Shown one piece after another: positions 18,049 through 27,200 of a stretch of 52,123 nucleotides of DNA. How positions within the stretch are numbered: the stretch's first letter is position 1; the number at the start of each line of letters is the position of its first letter. The notes under the pieces are model-generated. The model saw only the letters and a program-made list of their open reading frames with translations. It was not told the DNA's origin and did no database searches. The translations under genes and the position numbers were made by a program. This DNA comes from a virus, in the IMG/VR virus record IMGVR_UViG_3300033182_000766, positions 1 to 52,123 of that record; one strand, given 5' to 3'.

Positions 18049-21000
18049 TTATTGCATAATGTCGTTGTTCTCTTTTAAGAACATCATCATAGCAACATAT
18101 GATCCCGACATTCCTACCTGTTTAGTTGTAGAGACACCAAATTCATCAACTTCGTCATATGTTCCTTCAAGTATCGCTTGTACAGGAATATAATAATACT
18201 CGTCTGCAACACTTTTTATAAGATTTTCGCTTGTACCAACTTGTACAACACCTGCTATTAATCCGTTAACTTCAAGCTCTTCACCGCCAACTGATAACCT
18301 ATCTGCAAGGAAAGTTGTAATAGCACGCTGAGTTGGTACAACATTATTAGAGTCTGCACTCATTGTTCCGTCTGTAGAAAACTCGTTAATAACTGTACCC
18401 GAACCACCTAATCGTACACCACCAAGTGCAAGTTCTGACAAACCATCTAAGTCAAAGTATTCAGCACTAATAGTAACAATACCTGTTGACTGTTGCACGC
18501 TAAACAATTCGCCTGCTCTAAAGTTACCATCTTGGTCTGTGCTTACATAAAATACACGGCCGCCGCCTGATTCGTATACTTCGTTTTCTGGTCTTGCAAC
18601 AAAATAGTTTCCGCCTGCATATATCTCTGGATAGTTTGTTTCTTCGAAGTTACCAGTACCAATATCAAGGAAATCGTGTCCTGTTATACGGCACTGACTA
18701 TAACGTTCGCGAAGTGTAACTGTAGTACCGTGTGCTAAGTTATATTCATTTCTTAATCTAGGAGATACAGTTAGACGAACTAATTTAGTATCATTGCCTG
18801 TTCCATCGTCACCTAAGTCAGTTATAGTAACACCAGCAAATAATAATAAGTCATCTGGATCGTCTGTGTCTTCATCTAAGATACCGTTTATACGAATCTG
18901 TACACCTGGACCAGGAACGGTAGACACTCCTGATAATGTTAATACAGTTGATTCTGGAATAATATCAGCGTAGCCATCTCCTTCAATAGTAATAGTAGAA
19001 GTAGATGTTCTATAACCTTGACCTCTATTAACAAAGTCTGGTTGCGCAATTACGCCATTGCCTATCCTGTCATCAATTTCAACTTCAGTGACAAATTGAG
19101 TATCTGTTACAGTAAACGTGATTGGATTCAATGCACTATAGCCGCTGCCTGGATCCCATATTAATATATCTGAAATAGAACCTTGGGTAACTATCGGACG
19201 TACTTTTGCTTGAGCTCCAGTTACAATGTGAGCTGCTCCTCCTGAAGTTGCTGTATTAGCAATAGTTACCCAAGTTGGAATATCGTCTAGTGTAGCAAAT
19301 GCAAGAGTACTCCAAGATGCTGCCGGCATTGTTCTTTGTGTCCATATGATTCCATCTTCTGAAGTCGCTGCAATGTTATTTCCTGCACTTGTTCCAACAG
19401 CAAAAAATACACCTTGTTTGTATTTTACATCAGTAATAGTTAATGCGCTACTTAAACTTGCATCGCCGCCAGCATACCAAGTAACACCTTTATCAATTGA
19501 ATATGCTGTAGTACCGTTAGCCGCAACAGCAAGGAATCTATTATTGCCATAACTTAGGCTTACCCACGTTTGCGCACTAGGAAGATTTCCACCTGAGGTC
19601 CAACTGCTACCATTTGTTGAATATGCTGTTTCTTGCGATGCACCGGATGCGACTGCAACAAACGTACCTTGTCCGTAAGCAACTTTTTCCCAGGATGCAG
19701 ACAATGGCATAGTGCTTGCTGTCCAAGAAAGCCCGTCTGTTCCATAAACAACAGTGTCTGATCCGCCTGCTATAACAACAAATCTTCCGTTGCCGTATGC
19801 ACTATCTGACCAATCTGCTGTTGCTGGGAATGTTCTACCTGTCCATGTTTCGCCAGTTTGAGAATATAAGTAACTGTTGCCTGTATTTTGTATTGCAAGA
19901 AATGTATTGTTTGCTGCTAAAAGTTTTATATAATCGCCTGAAGAAGCAGTTACAGAAGTAGAGCTCCAGGATTCTCCGTTGTCGCTATATATCACTGTGT
20001 CTGCTGTATCAATAGCAATAAATCTACCTCCTCGAGGAGTTCCTGCGTAAGTAAATGCTGTAATAGCATTAGTACTATCGTCAGAAGTTTCTGTCACTGT
20101 AATAATTAAATCATTAGTTGGACTTGTGCCACCTAAATTTGTTCCTACTATTGTAATAGTATCTCCTATAGCGTAACCTGCACCAGGGTTAATAATAGTT
20201 GGAGTATAAGTCGATCCTGCTCTATTTACACGCCATGTTGATAGTACAGGACTACCGTCAAATGTATCTCCTGTGCCTACTTGTCCTATCAAACTGTTAT
20301 ATTGAGCAGAAGTTCCTCCGAAGTTTATATCTGCCCATGATTTTGAGATAGGTAAATTTTTACTTGTGCTGCTAAATCCTGGATGATTACAAACTATCCT
20401 TGGTTCAATATTATAATATGCCGTTGAATCTAAACTTGTTTCAATAGGATGTCCTGCAATAACGTGATCCCAGCCTGCTGCACCAGTGGATTCTTTTATG
20501 ACTCCAACTTCTTTAGTTACAGGGTTAAAACTATCTATAATGCCGTATTGTCCAACTCCGTCGCCTGAAATAATTGTAATTCGCATGCCTTCAATTTCTG
20601 ATAGGAATTGTGTTACATCATTTGCGCTAAGAATAATGCTTGAAGTTGCGCTTGCTGTAACTTGCGCATAACCTCTTCTTAACAAATAGTTGCTGCCGCC
20701 TTCTCTACCGGAACCTTGAGTATTAATAAGTCTTGCATTAAACAATGCACCATCTCTAAAATCCGTAAACTCTACACCAGCAAAATCACCAGCACCTATA
20801 ATTTCTGAAGTTGCTGTTGTATATTGTTCGCCTGCATTTGAATATTCATATATTAAAATTCTATCATCTGCACCGCCTGCAAAGCCTTGGTAAACTTGTG
20901 CTTCATTGTTTCTATTATTAACGCTAACAGTCTGCGGAGTTTCATCTGCATCAAATCCTGATGCTATAGATCCATATTTACCGTACGAATTATTTCCGTT

Positions 21001-23511
21001 TGCTGATCGTATTACTCCGCCATCTTCTGCAAGATATCCTACTGCACAGTAATATGTAAAGATTGAAATAAGCTCTGCTCTTGCATTGTTAGTAACCCAT
21101 ACACCAATACCGTCTGACAGTATTTGTGTAAAGTCATTACAAACGATAGACTTGTTCCCGCCATTGTGTAATGCTCCATCAACTTTTGCACCAACACAGT
21201 TATTGCCAAAGTTAGTTACACTTTGCATAAACGGTGAACGATTTGTAATCCAAACACGTTCATCATCTGGGCCCCAACCTGGATCTAAACTTACTAATGC
21301 GCCGCCTGTTGGTTTTTGATATAAATCAAACACACCTGGAGGGTTAAGAGTACCTTCTAGACCTTCAGTTGTCAAGCTAACTAACCCGGTTGTGTCTCTC
21401 ATATAAAATAAATCATCTAATTGAGATCCGTTTGCAGCATTACAATAGCGTCTTGCTGCGTATAATGTTCCATAATTCCCAGAATAACGAATATCTCTTG
21501 CTAATCCTCTGACTAATGCACGGACATCGCTTATAACACGAGAACGAGTAAATGTTGTGTTTGGATATGTTGCTACTAACCATGCATATATTTCACTAGC
21601 TATAAATTCTTTGTTAGCTGATAATTGTCGATATGCTGCTAATCTAAATGCATCTTCAGTTTCTGTGTTTGATCCTGACATTGTGGGATCTGTATTACCA
21701 CTTTCAACTCTAAACTCGATAAATTGTTCGTATGGAACTAACAAATCTATAATAGCTTGTGCAGTAGTTGCATCTGATACGCTGCCTTGTAAAACTTGTT
21801 CTTCTATATTACCTGATGTTGGTATAACTGGATTGTTTGTTATTAAATCAAGAATAAACGTACTTATGTGTAAATTGTATGCTTGTACGTACTGAAAATC
21901 ATTATTATATTCTGTAATAGGTTGATTTGCAGCAACGATAGAAGAACGTAATTCGTCACCGTTAACTACAGTGCCTGCAGGTACAGCAATTGGGCCTATT
22001 TCTTCGTACTTGCCTGCAGAAACCCAAATTTTAACAGGAGTACCTGCTGCAAATGTATCTTCAACATATTCGCAAGCATGTCTTATTGTTTTAAAAGGTT
22101 TATCCCAGCTTACTCCGTACCCTGTCGCATCTTGACCGTTTGTTGAAACGTAAACAACATCGGCATCATATGTAAAATTTCTCCAAAATGTTTCTTGCTC
22201 TGAAGAAACTGATAAAAATTGAGATTCTTCTCCTATTGGTAACCTAACATCTCCTAGTGTACTTCCGTCGCCTGTAAATTCTCTTGATAATCCGTATGTT
22301 AATAAGTCGCCTTTGTCGTGTAAGCCTCCGTCAGCACCGGCTTGTACTAAAATATCCCAATATGCGTATATATTTCCGTTGTCGCCGGGTCGATTATCGC
22401 TAGTAGATTCGTGTTCAAAATTACAAACATATGCTGTTCCTAAATGATAAACAACATCACCGACACTATAATAATTTTCAACATTCCAAGAACCTGTCCA
22501 TTTTTGCCCTGTAGTTAAGAGTTCCCAAACATCAGGATCTAAATAATCAACAGAACTTCCATCTCCAAAAACTGTGTTAACATCTCGTACTGCTTTGTAT
22601 AATCTTCCGCCGCGAAGAACAACATCGCCTGTTTTATATACTCCTGATAAGGACCATTCGTCTATAAAATTAAAAGTTTTTGCTATTACAATCCAACTTA
22701 CTGTACTATCTTCTGGTGGTCTGCTAGGTTCTACTTCAAAATTATTTTCTATAGCAAAATATAAGTAGCCTCCGTATCTTACAATGTCGCCTTGCTGGTA
22801 ATATGCATTTGAATTCCATTCTCCATTTGTCTGACTTCCAGGAAATTCTAATTCAAATTTTGAAATATCTAACGAAAATCCTGTTGAAGTATGCGTCTCT
22901 GTGCAACGAAATATTGTAGGGCCATATTTAACTAAATCATTTTTTCTATATGTAGTTGAAGTAGTCCAGTCGCTTTTATATTCAATATTATTATGGAATT
23001 CTTCCCAATCACTAGCATTATTTTCTAACGTAGAACTTGATTGGTGCGCATTTAGACATTTATAAACTATGCCACCGTATTTTACTAATGCACCTGGACC
23101 GTATACTGTCGATGACGCCCAATCCCCAATATAGCTAATATTAGAAGTTAGAGTATCCCAATAAGATACTTCAGACGGAGCACCTGTAGCAGTATGTGCA
23201 GTGTTGCATAACCATAAAACTCCATCATATACAACGATATCTCCTATGTTGTAATCTGTTCCTGATTGGTAGTCACCTGCAAAATAACGACCAGATGTCA
23301 TTACAGTCCAGCGAGGCTGAGGTTGTGGAGGTACTGAATCTGGAAGTGTTGCTGTTAAATCTTCTTCGAATGTGGAACTTGCAGTATGTGTTACTATACA
23401 AACATAACTTCGTCCGTTGACACGAACAATATCGTCACGCTTATATGCTGTGCCTGTTGTCCATTCACCTTTCCAGTTATATTTAAATCTGTCTAATTTA
23501 AACTCAGCCAT
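18049..23511 (-). CDS. Giant modular virion protein, 1820 aa, paralogue of the 3001-aa protein
   Basis: This protein has the same plan as its 3001-aa neighbour but without the repeat expansion. It has seven N-terminal carbohydrate-module-like repeats (1-about 400), a beta-helix from about 454 (VVYVSTNGQDATGYGVSWDK, KIWVSAGKYEEIGPIAVP), a single copy of the helical repeat (about 665; DVRALVRGLARDIRYSGN), and the conserved SLDPGWGPDDERVWITNRS block. An Asp-box propeller follows at about 1160-1415 (SDNGESW, TDGLSW, STNGSSW, SEDGIIW). The C-terminal domain GHDFLDIGTGNFEETNYP to VPTQRAITTFL is shared. The extreme C-terminus (MSGSYVAMMMFLKENNDIMQ) is unique. An AAGGAG site precedes the ATG. It is probably a host-recognition structural protein. 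Confidence 0.8.
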   Translation of the reverse strand: MAEFKLDRFKYNWKGEWTTGTAYKRDDIVRVNGRSYVCIVTHTASSTFEEDLTATLPDSVPPQPQPRWTVMTSGRYFAGDYQSGTDYNIGDIVVYDGVLWLCNTAHTATGAPSEVSYWDTLTSNISYIGDWASSTVYGPGALVKYGGIVYKCLNAHQSSSTLENNASDWEEFHNNIEYKSDWTTSTTYRKNDLVKYGPTIFRCTETHTSTGFSLDISKFELEFPGSQTNGEWNSNAYYQQGDIVRYGGYLYFAIENNFEVEPSRPPEDSTVSWIVIAKTFNFIDEWSLSGVYKTGDVVLRGGRLYKAVRDVNTVFGDGSSVDYLDPDVWELLTTGQKWTGSWNVENYYSVGDVVYHLGTAYVCNFEHESTSDNRPGDNGNIYAYWDILVQAGADGGLHDKGDLLTYGLSREFTGDGSTLGDVRLPIGEESQFLSVSSEQETFWRNFTYDADVVYVSTNGQDATGYGVSWDKPFKTIRHACEYVEDTFAAGTPVKIWVSAGKYEEIGPIAVPAGTVVNGDELRSSIVAANQPITEYNNDFQYVQAYNLHISTFILDLITNNPVIPTSGNIEEQVLQGSVSDATTAQAIIDLLVPYEQFIEFRVESGNTDPTMSGSNTETEDAFRLAAYRQLSANKEFIASEIYAWLVATYPNTTFTRSRVISDVRALVRGLARDIRYSGNYGTLYAARRYCNAANGSQLDDLFYMRDTTGLVSLTTEGLEGTLNPPGVFDLYQKPTGGALVSLDPGWGPDDERVWITNRSPFMQSVTNFGNNCVGAKVDGALHNGGNKSIVCNDFTQILSDGIGVWVTNNARAELISIFTYYCAVGYLAEDGGVIRSANGNNSYGKYGSIASGFDADETPQTVSVNNRNNEAQVYQGFAGGADDRILIYEYSNAGEQYTTATSEIIGAGDFAGVEFTDFRDGALFNARLINTQGSGREGGSNYLLRRGYAQVTASATSSIILSANDVTQFLSEIEGMRITIISGDGVGQYGIIDSFNPVTKEVGVIKESTGAAGWDHVIAGHPIETSLDSTAYYNIEPRIVCNHPGFSSTSKNLPISKSWADINFGGTSAQYNSLIGQVGTGDTFDGSPVLSTWRVNRAGSTYTPTIINPGAGYAIGDTITIVGTNLGGTSPTNDLIITVTETSDDSTNAITAFTYAGTPRGGRFIAIDTADTVIYSDNGESWSSTSVTASSGDYIKLLAANNTFLAIQNTGNSYLYSQTGETWTGRTFPATADWSDSAYGNGRFVVIAGGSDTVVYGTDGLSWTASTMPLSASWEKVAYGQGTFVAVASGASQETAYSTNGSSWTSGGNLPSAQTWVSLSYGNNRFLAVAANGTTAYSIDKGVTWYAGGDASLSSALTITDVKYKQGVFFAVGTSAGNNIAATSEDGIIWTQRTMPAASWSTLAFATLDDIPTWVTIANTATSGGAAHIVTGAQAKVRPIVTQGSISDILIWDPGSGYSALNPITFTVTDTQFVTEVEIDDRIGNGVIAQPDFVNRGQGYRTSTSTITIEGDGYADIIPESTVLTLSGVSTVPGPGVQIRINGILDEDTDDPDDLLLFAGVTITDLGDDGTGNDTKLVRLTVSPRLRNEYNLAHGTTVTLRERYSQCRITGHDFLDIGTGNFEETNYPEIYAGGNYFVARPENEVYESGGGRVFYVSTDQDGNFRAGELFSVQQSTGIVTISAEYFDLDGLSELALGGVRLGGSGTVINEFSTDGTMSADSNNVVPTQRAITTFLADRLSVGGEELEVNGLIAGVVQVGTSENLIKSVADEYYYIPVQAILEGTYDEVDEFGVSTTKQVGMSGSYVAMMMFLKENNDIMQ

Positions 23512-23523
23512 TTAATTTGCTCC

Positions 23524-23901
23524 TTAGTACCCTTCACTTGAAGTATTTTCAGGGTATTCATATCCTTCTGAAATTCTTTGTATTAATTGTCCGTCTACAG
23601 GATCAATATAATATGTTAATGATCTGCCATCCCAGCGTAACTGAGGGTAACGTAAGTTTTCGTATACAACATTATGATTAGTGTCAATTCCATCTAAGTA
23701 ATCAATGCCTTCTTCAAAATCTAAAAAGTTATTTTCTGCAATACCAACATCGTTAACTACTGCAAGTTGTTCAGATCCTTGTAACTGGTCTACACGTATC
23801 AAGAAAAGTTCTCCGTCATCGTTTCTGCGAAGTCCATAAAAATAACGTTTAATTAATCCACTTAATACGTCTTGCGGACTGTTACCTACAAAATATGTCA
23901 T
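23524..23901 (-). CDS. Small virion protein, 125 aa
   Basis: This acidic 125-aa protein lies between the 1820-aa giant gene and a small beta protein, coupled to the latter by a TAATG overlap. It has an N-terminal helix-strand (GNSPQDVLSGLIKRYFYGLRR), then strands (GELFLIRVDQLQ), and ends with LTYYIDPVDGQLIQRISEGY. The composition is that of a structural connector. I recognise no catalytic motif. Its constant position within the giant-fibre block suggests a base or joint protein for those fibres, which is inference only. Confidence 0.55.
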   Translation of the reverse strand: MTYFVGNSPQDVLSGLIKRYFYGLRRNDDGELFLIRVDQLQGSEQLAVVNDVGIAENNFLDFEEGIDYLDGIDTNHNVVYENLRYPQLRWDGRSLTYYIDPVDGQLIQRISEGYEYPENTSSEGY

Positions 23902-24230
23902 TATACAACCTCCACATGGCTTGCAATTACGTCAACAGAATCATTCACGCTTGCTCTAACCATTAATTTATTACTTGGTGCTAAAATTAATTTTTCACCT
24001 TGATTTACTGCTCTTAAACTGGTATTTGCTGGCAATAATGTTTCTTTTAAATAGTAACCTGTAATACTAGTATCGTCTTGTATCATAACATCAATATATA
24101 CAAACGAACTTGTTAAGTTTGTTACGCTTAATCCTACAATAGTGCTTCGTGTAGAAGCATCAGTTTCAATAATATCTACTGGAACTGTTCCTACATCTTT
24201 TACTACTTTATTTTTAAATGTTGTTGCCAT
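23901..24230 (-). CDS. Small beta-rich structural protein, 109 aa
   Basis: This 109-aa, strand-rich protein (TRSTIVGLSVTNLTSSFVYI, GYYLKETLLPANTSLRAV, KLMVRASVNDSVDVIASHVE) has the plan of the 110-aa and 114-aa proteins elsewhere in the window, and is probably a beta-sandwich. Its stop overlaps the next gene's start by one base, and it lies five bases after the 1739-aa gene. Each member of this small family sits immediately next to a giant or fibre gene, so a role in attachment or folding of those proteins is plausible but unproven. Confidence 0.55.
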   Translation of the reverse strand: MATTFKNKVVKDVGTVPVDIIETDASTRSTIVGLSVTNLTSSFVYIDVMIQDDTSITGYYLKETLLPANTSLRAVNQGEKLILAPSNKLMVRASVNDSVDVIASHVEVV

Positions 24231-24235
24231 ATCTT

Positions 24236-27200
24236 TTATCCAAACATTATTACAGTTTCAAAGGCAATATTTTCTGCATCACCTCTTGAAATACCAACTG
24301 CGGCACCCGCTACTGATACCCAGTTACTACCATCCCATATTTCAACACGAACGTCATCTGTATTAAAACGCATCATACCTGTTTCGGTATACGCTAACGG
24401 AGGTCTACCAGCACTTGCTCCTGTTGGAATAACCATACCATAAGTGCCATCAAATTTAACATAACCGTTATCAGTATTTTCGAATACAGTCACGCTATTT
24501 GAAACAGTGTTAGTAATAGTATTATCACTAATAGCAAAGTTATCAATAACTACAGAACCAGTGCCGTTTGCACCTAAAACAAGATCAGTATTTGTTGTAG
24601 TTGTACTTATCACATTTCCATCGATAGTGATATTATCTACGGTTACTTTTGGAGCATTTAAACGTGTTGAATTAATATCAACTGTTAAGTTGCCGTCATT
24701 GTAAAATCTAATTACATTATCGTTAGCACCTTCAGTTAATTCAGCAGTAACTCTAGTATTGCCGTCTAAATCTTCAACGCCTTTTAAGTTAACCCAGTTA
24801 GTTCCGTTGTAACCTTCAAAGCGACTATAATCTGAGTTATAACGAATTTGTCCCGCTACTGCTGTTGGACGCTGGCTAGTGTCGCCTACTGGCAGTTTGA
24901 TAGCACCTGTGCCGTTTACATTTAACAGCCCTGTACCAGGAGTAATGTTAAAGTCGCCAGTAGTTGTAATAGTAGCATCGTTAATATCAAAGGTATCTAT
25001 AATAATGCTTCCAGTACCGGCTGCACGTAATTCTAAATCTGAATTACTATTAGTTGTTGTAATAAAATTATCATCGATTAAAATATCGCCCGTTGTAAAT
25101 CTATTAGCCTGAATTAATCCAGTACTAATAACATCGCCTACGGTTAATGTGCCGTCGATAGTTAAATTATTTGAAATAGTAACATTATTGTTTGGTATTA
25201 GTATTTCACCAGTACCATTTGCTCTTAATTCTAAATCGCTGTTTGACAGTGTAGTTGTAATAACATTACCAGCAATTTCAATATCTTCAAATTGCATTTC
25301 AGAAGTAACATTTAACTCGCCGCTAATAGTAAAGTTTCCAGTTAAATTAATATTTCCTGTTTGTGTTACATTACCAGTATGTGTTATATCGCCAATTATG
25401 TTTGTATCTTTTAGATATGTACTTCCGTTGACAGTTAAATCCTGTTCAAATGTAACGTCATTGCTTGGAACTAAAATGTCGCCAGTGCCGTTAGCACGTA
25501 ATTCTAAATTTGAATTACTAGTTGTAGTAGTAATAAAATTATCATCGATTAAAATATCGCCTGTTGTAAATCTATTAGCAGTAATCGTTCCTAACGAAGT
25601 AATATCACCAACAGTAATTGTACCGTCTACTTGTAAATCATTTGTAATAACAACATCATTGTTAGGAATTATAACTTCGCCTGTACCACTAGCACGTAAT
25701 TCTAAATCTGAGTTTGAACGAGTAGTTGTAACAAAGTTAGTTTCAATTTTAATATCTTCAAATTGCGCTGTGCTTGTAATAGTAACTTTACCGTCAATAT
25801 CATAATTACCAGTTAAGTTAACATTTCCTGTTTGCGTAGTATTTCCTACATGTGTAATTGTTCCTGTGATAGCAGTATCTTGTAAATCTGTATCACCACT
25901 AACTGTTAAATTTTGTCCAAATACAACATCATTATAAGGTGCAGTTACTATTCCTGTGCCGGCTGCACGTAATTCTAAATCACTGTTAGTAACTAATGTT
26001 TGTATAACATTATTGTTGATATTAAGATCACCGTTAGAGAATGAACCGGTAATTATATAATTACCAGTATGTGTTGTATTGCCTGTATGTAGTATTGTGC
26101 CAGTAACAGTAGTATCTTGTAAATCTGTATCACCACTAACTGTTAAATTATTATCTATTTGTACATTATTAGTTGGAATGTATATTTCACCAGTGCCGTT
26201 AGCACGTAATTCTAAATCTGAATTACTATTTGTAGTTTCAATCACATTTCCTGCAATTTCAATATTTCCATTTGAAATATATCCAGCAATGTCAAAGTTG
26301 CCTACTTGTACTGTATCTCCGATGTGATTGACAGAACCTGTGATAGTAGTATCTTGTAAATCTGTATTGCCACTAACTGTTAAATCTTGTCCAAATACAA
26401 CGTCGTTGCTAGGAACATATATCTCGCCAGTTCCGTTGGCTATTAGTTCTAAATCTGAATTACTTAATGTTGTTTGTATAACATTATCGTCTATTAAAAT
26501 ATCGCCGGTTGTAAAACTATCAGCAGTAATTAATCCAGCAGTTGTTAAATTATTTGCATCTATATCACCATTAACAGTTAAGTCATTGGTAATATTAACA
26601 TCATTATCTGGAATATATATGTTCCCTGTTCCTGCTGCTCGTAGTTCTAAATCTGCATTAGAACTAGTAGTGGTTATATAATTGTCGTCTATTAATATTT
26701 CTTCGAACTGCGCACTAGCACCAACTGTTAAGTTTTCACCTATCGATACATCGTTTGAAATCGTGTAATTACCAGTTTGATTAATATCGCCTACTAATGT
26801 AACTGTTCCTGTTATATTCGTATTAGCAAGTGTAGTAGTTCCATCAACTCTTAAATTATTGTCTATTTGTACATCATTATTAGGAACATATATCTCGCCA
26901 GTTCCATTAGCACGTAACTCTAAATCTGCATTTGATGCAGTAGTTTGAATGTAATTGTTTTGTATTTCAATATCGTCTATGTTTGTCTGATTAACCCAAA
27001 GATTTGACCAACGCAAAGATGATTCGCCTAAGCTGTATATGCTAGTTACTGCTGGTATAATATCTGAATCAATACCTGCAACAAACTGAATAGTATCGCT
27101 TGCTTCGTCGCCAATTGTAATGTTGCCGCCAATTGTAACATTGCCTGTAACATCTAAGTTGCCGTCAATATTGACATTTGAGTTTAGGTTAATTTGATTA

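Noticed and set aside
8993-23511. Photosystem assembly protein (Ycf48-like) from the propeller region
   Set aside because: The S-x-D-G-x-x-W repeats suit Asp-box propellers in general, and the context is a structural giant, not a photosynthesis gene.
25149-25805. Plus-strand gene of 218 aa opposite the 1739-aa gene
   Set aside because: It mirrors the repeat structure of the minus-strand protein and has no supporting start or neighbours.
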